Below are positions 59,574 through 64,000 of a DNA stretch of 64,000 nucleotides, in pieces. Positions within the stretch are counted from its first letter, which is position 1. Every line of letters starts with the position of its first letter. The position numbers and the translations under genes were made by a program. This DNA comes from Gemmatimonadota bacterium (GTDB lineage Bacteria > Gemmatimonadota > Gemmatimonadetes > Longimicrobiales > Gaopeijiaceae). The DNA lies in the NCBI GenBank assembly GCA_009692105.1, contig SHZS01000001.1, positions 41,476 through 105,475 of the forward strand. Reading direction: 5' to 3'. The notes beneath the pieces were generated by a model. That model did not search any database. It was given only the letters and a program-made list of their open reading frames with translations, and was not told the DNA's origin.

Positions 59574-60503
59574 ATGACTGGTCCGGCCGTTTCGGTCGAG
59601 AGGCTCACTCGCTCCTTCGGACCCCTCACGGCCGTCTCGAACATCTCGTTCGAGGTCGCGAATGGGGAGCTGTTCGGCATCGTGGGTCCAGACGGCGCTG
59701 GGAAGACGACGACCCTCCGCATGCTCGCCGGGATCCTCCCCCCCTCGGCAGGGACGATTCGAGTGGGGGAGGTCGAGGCGGGGGGGCATCCCGAGAGGGC
59801 GAAGCTATCCCTGGCGTACATGGCCCAACGCTTCGGTCTTTACGAGGACCTCACGGTGGCTGAGAACCTGGCCTTCTACGCAGACCTTTACCGTGTGCCC
59901 CGAGACCTCCGGCCGGCACGGATCGAGCGGCTCTACCGTTTCAGCCGCCTGGGTGAGTTCCAAGGACGATTGGCCGGGCACCTCTCCGGAGGGATGAAGC
60001 AGAAGCTCTCCCTCTCCTGCTGCCTCATCCACTCGCCGAGCGTGCTCCTCCTCGACGAGCCGACCTTCGGCGTGGATCCGATCTCCCGTCGCGAGCTCTG
60101 GCTCATCCTGCACGAGAGAGTAGCGGAGGGGATCACGGTGATCCTTTCGACCTCCTACATGGAAGAAGCGGAGCGCTGTGACCGGGTCGCCCTCCTGCAT
60201 CAGGGGGGGATCCTGGCCCTGGACCGTCCCCGTGCGATCCAGGAATCGCTCGAGGGGAGGATGCTGGCTCTTCGAGTGAGCCTCCCACGCGCAGCGCGGG
60301 ACGTCCTCCGGAATACGCCTGGGGTGCGCGGCGCATCCCTCTTCGGGGATACGGTCCACGCCCTGCTCGATCCTGGCGTCCCCGACGAAGTTGCAGCCAC
60401 GGCGGTCCGAGAGAGAGGAATCGAGCTGCGAGGCTCGGAAGCTATCCGGCCCTCCCTCGAGGACATGTTCATCCACCTTGTGGGGGCCGCCGATGGGCAC
60501 TGA
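59574..60503 (+). CDS. ABC transporter ATPase 1 (YbhF N-half-like)
   Basis: The 309-residue ATPase has Walker A GPDGAGKTTTLRML, Q-loop around MAQRFGLYEDLT, signature LSGGMKQKLSLSC, Walker B LLLDEPTFGVDP and a late switch region STSYMEEAERCD, the last with Ser/Thr before the Ser-Tyr in place of the usual His. ATG 59574 has GGAGG 4 bases upstream and is preferred over the overlapping GTG 59559. In E. coli the equivalent YbhF is one protein with two ATPase parts; here they are two genes. Confidence 0.9.
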   Translation: MTGPAVSVERLTRSFGPLTAVSNISFEVANGELFGIVGPDGAGKTTTLRMLAGILPPSAGTIRVGEVEAGGHPERAKLSLAYMAQRFGLYEDLTVAENLAFYADLYRVPRDLRPARIERLYRFSRLGEFQGRLAGHLSGGMKQKLSLSCCLIHSPSVLLLDEPTFGVDPISRRELWLILHERVAEGITVILSTSYMEEAERCDRVALLHQGGILALDRPRAIQESLEGRMLALRVSLPRAARDVLRNTPGVRGASLFGDTVHALLDPGVPDEVAATAVRERGIELRGSEAIRPSLEDMFIHLVGAADGH

Positions 60504-61503
60504 ACCCCGGTTTGGCGCCCGGACCGATACGGCCTCCATGGCCGGCGCCGAGCCCAGCCCCTCTCCACCCCTGCCCGTCCGGGTCCGGGGGCTCACTCGT
60601 CGTTTCGGGGAATTCATCGCCGTGGACAACGTCAGCTTCGAGGTCCACCCAGGTCAGATCTTCGGGTTCCTGGGACCGAACGGTGCGGGGAAGACGACCA
60701 CGATCAAGATGCTCGCTGGACTCCTCGCTCCCACCTCAGGCGAGGGTTGGGTCGCCGGCTTCGACATACGCAAGGAACGGGCGGGGATCACGCAGTCCAT
60801 CGGATACATGTCCCAGCGCTTTTCCCTTTACGCCGATCTCACGGCGCGGGAGAACATCGAGCTCTTCGCAGGACTTTACGGTGTGACGGGAGAGCGGTTC
60901 ACGGCGAGGCAGAGCTGGATTCTATCCGTCGCCGGGATCGAGGGCGCCGCCGACCGCCCTACCGGCGAGCTCCCCCTAGGGTGGAAGCAACGTCTCGCCC
61001 TCGGGTGCGCGATGATCCATGAGCCTCCGATCCTCTTTCTGGACGAGCCCACGTCGGGGGTGGATCCGGTCGCCCGGCGCCACTTCTGGGACCTGATCAG
61101 CGAGATGGCCGAGGGGGGAACGACCGTCTTCGTGTCGACCCATCACATGGACGAGGCGGAGTACTGCCACGTCCTCGCCCTCATGAACCGCGGGCGGCTC
61201 ATCGCGCTCGACACCCCGCGGGAGCTCCGCCTTCGGGTCGAGGATCCCATCCTCCAGGTCGACGTCAACGACGCTCCGGGCGCCCTCAAGGCTCTCGACG
61301 GCGTCGCTGGAATCGTCGAGGCCAGCATGTTCGGGCGGAGCCTCCACGTAACTGTGCTCCAGGAGGAGGCAGGAACGACTGCGATCCGGAGCGCACTCTC
61401 GGCAGCCGGGCACCCCGTGTCCCGCCTCGATCGGATCAACCCATCTCTCGAGGACGTCTTCGTCGCGCTCGTGCGCGCCGAAGGGGGCGCGCTGGAGGCC
61501 TAA
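60493..61503 (+). CDS. ABC transporter ATPase 2 (YbhF C-half-like)
   Basis: The 336-residue ATPase has Walker A GPNGAGKTTTIKML, Q-loop MSQRFSLYADLT, Walker B LFLDEPTSGVDP and switch His in VSTHHMDEAEYC. The signature is degenerate: LPLGWKQRLALG in place of LSGGQ. The same LPLG-type substitution is known from the second half of YbhF. It starts 11 bases inside ATPase 1. The two ATPases probably form a mixed pair. Confidence 0.9.
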   Translation: MGTEPRFGARTDTASMAGAEPSPSPPLPVRVRGLTRRFGEFIAVDNVSFEVHPGQIFGFLGPNGAGKTTTIKMLAGLLAPTSGEGWVAGFDIRKERAGITQSIGYMSQRFSLYADLTARENIELFAGLYGVTGERFTARQSWILSVAGIEGAADRPTGELPLGWKQRLALGCAMIHEPPILFLDEPTSGVDPVARRHFWDLISEMAEGGTTVFVSTHHMDEAEYCHVLALMNRGRLIALDTPRELRLRVEDPILQVDVNDAPGALKALDGVAGIVEASMFGRSLHVTVLQEEAGTTAIRSALSAAGHPVSRLDRINPSLEDVFVALVRAEGGALEA

Positions 61504-61515
61504 CGGGTTGCTCAC

Positions 61516-62637
61516 ATGGATCTAGTGCGACTCCTAGCCATGGCGCGAAAGGAATGGATTCAGCTCCGGAGGGATCCCCGGAGCATGGTCCTGGCCTTCG
61601 CCCTCCCGGTCTTCCTCCTCCTCTTCTTCGGATACGCCATCTCGTGGGACGTGGACGACATCCGCCTCGCGGTCGTGGACCACGACCGGACCTCCGCGAG
61701 CCGAGAGCTCGTCGCCGTCTTCACTGCGACCGGATACTTCACGGTGAGCGAGCATCTGGAGACCACGGATGAGGCGGACGGTCATCTGGTGCGGGGACGA
61801 GTGCGGGGAGTGCTCACCATTCCACCCGGCTACGGGAGCGGGGTCCACTCAGGGAGGACGACGACCCTTCAATTTCTCCTCGACGGAAGTGACGCGAACA
61901 CTGCCACGATCGCGCAGAACTACGCCGATGCGATCCTGGCGAGGTACGCAGCCGGGTTACTCACGGCCTCGGGCGGAGCGTTTGTGCTCCCCGTCCGGCT
62001 CGAGGGACGCACCTGGTACAACCCCACGCTCGAGAGCCGGCACATGATCGTGCCCGGGCTCGTCGCGGTCATCATGTCGATCATCGCGGCCATGCTCACC
62101 GCCCTCACTATCGCTCGGGAGTGGGAGCGGGGAACGATGGAACAGCTCTCCGCCACGCCGGTCCGGCGGACGGAGGTGGTGCTTGGGAAGCTCCTTCCGT
62201 ACGTGGCGATCGGGGCGTTCGACGTGGCAGTGACGGTGATCGCCGGAATGCTCGTCTTCGACACCCCGCTCAAAGGGAACGTCTTCCTCCTGGCAGCCCT
62301 GACCCTCCTCTTCCTCATTGGAGCCCTCGGTCTCGGGATCTTCATTTCGGCGGCCGTAAAGTCTCAGGTCCTCGCGACGCAGATAGCGCTAGTAGCCACC
62401 TATCTCCCGTCCCTCCTCCTCTCCGGGTTCCTCTTCGACATCGCGAGCATGCCGCCCGCTCTGCGCGCCATCACCTTCCTCGTCCCGGCCCGTTACTACA
62501 TCACCGTGACCCGGGGCATCTTCCTGAAGGGGGTGGGGCTCGAAGTCCTCTGGCCGCAGGCCATCTTCATGTGCCTGTACGCGGCGCTCGGGCTGGGGCT
62601 CGCGATTCTCTTTTTCCGGAAGGAGCTCCAGGTCTGA
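61516..62637 (+). CDS. ABC-2 type permease (YbhS-like)
   Basis: The 373-residue protein has one helix near the N-terminus (FALPVFLLLFFGYAISW), a large periplasmic loop (about 45-175, with VDHDRTSASRELVAVF) and five C-terminal membrane helices with EWERGTMEQLSATPVRRTE before them. It matches DrrB/YbhS-type exporters. The neighbour is a second permease of the same kind. Confidence 0.9.
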   Translation: MDLVRLLAMARKEWIQLRRDPRSMVLAFALPVFLLLFFGYAISWDVDDIRLAVVDHDRTSASRELVAVFTATGYFTVSEHLETTDEADGHLVRGRVRGVLTIPPGYGSGVHSGRTTTLQFLLDGSDANTATIAQNYADAILARYAAGLLTASGGAFVLPVRLEGRTWYNPTLESRHMIVPGLVAVIMSIIAAMLTALTIAREWERGTMEQLSATPVRRTEVVLGKLLPYVAIGAFDVAVTVIAGMLVFDTPLKGNVFLLAALTLLFLIGALGLGIFISAAVKSQVLATQIALVATYLPSLLLSGFLFDIASMPPALRAITFLVPARYYITVTRGIFLKGVGLEVLWPQAIFMCLYAALGLGLAILFFRKELQV

Positions 62638-62738
62638 GGAACGGCGCGGGAGTTGGGGAGCGATCGGCATACCGGGGAGCCGAAGACGCGCATCCAGGCG
62701 CGCAGCGACGTCGTCTCTCGTTTCTTCGGGTCCGGCGG

Positions 62739-63827
62739 ATGATCGTGAAGGAGCTCCGTCAGCTCTTCCGGGACCCGCGCTCGAAGCGGGTCATCTTCGT
62801 GGCACCGGTCATCCAACTCGTCCTGTTCGGCTATGCCGTGAACACGGACGTGCGAAATGTCGCGACCTTCCTCGTGGATCACGATCGGTCTTCCGCATCA
62901 CGGGAGCTCGTGGACGCGTTCACCGCCTCCGGTTACTTCCGGGTGGTGGGTCGGTCGGACTCCGCCGTGGGGCTGGCGCGAGCGCTGGACACCGGTGAGG
63001 CGACCGTGGGGATCGAGATCCCGGCGGGCTTTGCCGCTAACCTCGCGGCGGGCCGAAGCCCCGCGGTTCAGTTCCTGGTGGATGGAACCAACTCGAACAC
63101 GGGGACCATCGTCTCAGGGTACGCCGCCAAGATTGTCCAACAGGCCGGGATCCGCGCCGTCGAGGGCACCGGCCGTGAGCTGCCACCGCTTCCTGACCTC
63201 CGCACGCGAGCTTGGTTCAATCCCTCTCTCGAATCCCGGGTCTATAACGTCCCAGCGGTAATCGGGGTGATCGTCCTCCTCATGTGCCTCCTCCTCACGG
63301 CGCTGGCAGTCGTCCGCGAGCGCGAGCTCGGTACCCTCGAACAGCTCCTCGTATCGCCCCTCACCCCCACGGAGCTCATCCTGGGGAAGACGATTCCCGT
63401 GGCGGGGATCGCACTGATCCAGCTCACCCTCGTGACCACGGTGGCCCTTCTCTGGTTCCACATCCCTCTCCGTGGCCCGATCCTGGTCCTTCTGCTCGCC
63501 GCCGCTCTATTCATCCTGGCCGGGCTTTCGTTCGGGCTCCTCATCTCGACGATCTCGAACACCCAGCAGGAAGCGTTTCTGGCGATGTTCCTCTTCCTCC
63601 TCCCGTCCATCATCCTCTCCGGCTTCCTCTACCCCGTCGAGACGATGCCCTGGATCTTCCAGCAGCTCACCCTCTTGAATCCCCTCAGGCACTTCCTCGA
63701 AGTCGTCCGGGCGATCTTCCTCAAGGGGTCGGGGATAAGGGAGCTGTGGGGGCAGCTCTCGGTCCTCGCGGCCATGGCTCTCGCCGGGGTGGTATTTGCG
63801 ACTCGAAGGTTCTCGCGGACGACCTGA
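62739..63827 (+). CDS. ABC-2 type permease (YbhR-like)
   Basis: The 362-residue permease is a homologue of the preceding one: VIFVAPVIQLVLFGYAVNTD, then VDHDRSSASRELVDAF, a loop, RERELGTLEQLLVSPLTPTE and five helices to the end. The frame is open upstream, reading RRLSFLRVRR before the ATG; related proteins often begin with a similar basic stretch, so the true start may lie earlier, but no ATG, GTG or TTG is there. A 101-base gap separates the permeases. The cargo is unknown. Confidence 0.88.
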   Translation: MIVKELRQLFRDPRSKRVIFVAPVIQLVLFGYAVNTDVRNVATFLVDHDRSSASRELVDAFTASGYFRVVGRSDSAVGLARALDTGEATVGIEIPAGFAANLAAGRSPAVQFLVDGTNSNTGTIVSGYAAKIVQQAGIRAVEGTGRELPPLPDLRTRAWFNPSLESRVYNVPAVIGVIVLLMCLLLTALAVVRERELGTLEQLLVSPLTPTELILGKTIPVAGIALIQLTLVTTVALLWFHIPLRGPILVLLLAAALFILAGLSFGLLISTISNTQQEAFLAMFLFLLPSIILSGFLYPVETMPWIFQQLTLLNPLRHFLEVVRAIFLKGSGIRELWGQLSVLAAMALAGVVFATRRFSRTT

Positions 63828-63935
63828 GGCGCCTAGCTCCTTTGGGGGGTGCCGTCGTCTCGGCCGATCCCACCGTGAGCCCCGTCCGGGCCTACCATTG
63901 ATGAGCACGCACGTCGGCCGTATCTTTCCAGACTG

Positions 63936-63963
63936 CCGATCCGGATCTATGGATCGGTTTTTT
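63936..63963 (+). terminator. Intrinsic terminator after the efflux operon
   Basis: CCGATCC and GGATCGG form a 7-bp stem with an 8-base loop, followed by six T. It lies 109 bases past the last permease stop. Between them (63828-63935) I see no gene. Confidence 0.75.
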
Positions 63964-64000
63964 CTGTCGACCGGTTCGTTCCGTCCAGTTCAGGAGAGAG

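Noticed and set aside
63901..64000. Open frame starting MSTHVGRIFPDC at the right edge
   Set aside because: It runs through the intrinsic terminator hairpin and its T tract and has no ribosome site.

Overview
This 64 kb window is a gene-dense, high-GC bacterial chromosome segment. Most genes sit in tight runs joined by ATGA or GTGA overlaps. The gene content fits a Gram-negative cell with two membranes: MlaEFD lipid transport, a TolC/HlyD/ABC efflux operon, many lipoproteins and two large outer-membrane DUF5916 proteins. Gemmatimonadota is my best guess, from the DUF5916 pair, the BH4-type pterin operon, dciA and several small unknown proteins; it is not proven here. No rRNA, tRNA, CRISPR array or intact insertion sequence was recognised.

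Layout. 1-4.7 kb (minus strand): a lipoprotein-like gene cut by the window edge, msrB, a cyclophilin, a PhoR/PhoB pair, a Ppx/GppA N-terminal remnant and a sugar nucleotidyltransferase. 4.8-7.3 kb: envelope genes (SIMPL, DUF1499, lipoprotein, mini membrane protein). 7.3-13 kb: two tandem DUF5916 outer-membrane proteins. 13-19.3 kb: two OsmC proteins, a GATase, a frameshifted macro-domain gene, two TPR proteins, cutA and an acyl-CoA synthetase. 19.3-22.5 kb: a tetrahydrobiopterin-type operon (ptpS, folE, SDR, queD, Trm112-like) preceded by a structured leader or small RNA with its own promoter and intrinsic terminator. 22.5-31.6 kb: nfo, fumC, two SDRs, trxB, a ferredoxin-NADP reductase, NUDIX and mlaDFE. 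31.6-32.4 kb: a gene broken by one in-frame TGA, then a strong promoter for rho.

32.4-41 kb: rho and three heme genes (hemY, hemE, hemH), interleaved with a phosphoribosyltransferase, small unknown genes, cysK and thyX. 41-46.5 kb: membrane metalloprotease, secreted Xaa-Pro peptidase, M28 peptidase and pruA, a plausible route for peptide and proline use. 46.5-53.7 kb: MarC, a CPXCG protein, gyrB-dciA-recF (without dnaA/dnaN), enoyl-CoA hydratase, ssb and small unknowns. 53.7-56.4 kb: an AT-richer gap and a three-gene locus of unknown function in which two proteins carry the same two domains in opposite order. 56.4-64 kb: a TetR-controlled efflux operon resembling cecR-ybhGFSR, with the double ATPase split in two and a TolC gene added.

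A recurring feature is short tandem duplication: 4 x 15 bp inside the GATase, 4 x 15 bp inside the acyl-CoA synthetase, 2 x 14 bp before hemY, 2 x 16 bp at the start of one unknown gene, and a 17-bp-spaced copy at the DUF5916 junction. Together with homopolymer indels, a frameshifted macro gene, a nonsense-interrupted gene and a ppx remnant, this suggests either frequent slippage or, in some cases, assembly error. The best candidates for new biology are the leader RNA of the pterin operon, the domain-permuted pair at 54-56.4 kb, and the chained minicistrons in front of hemY.
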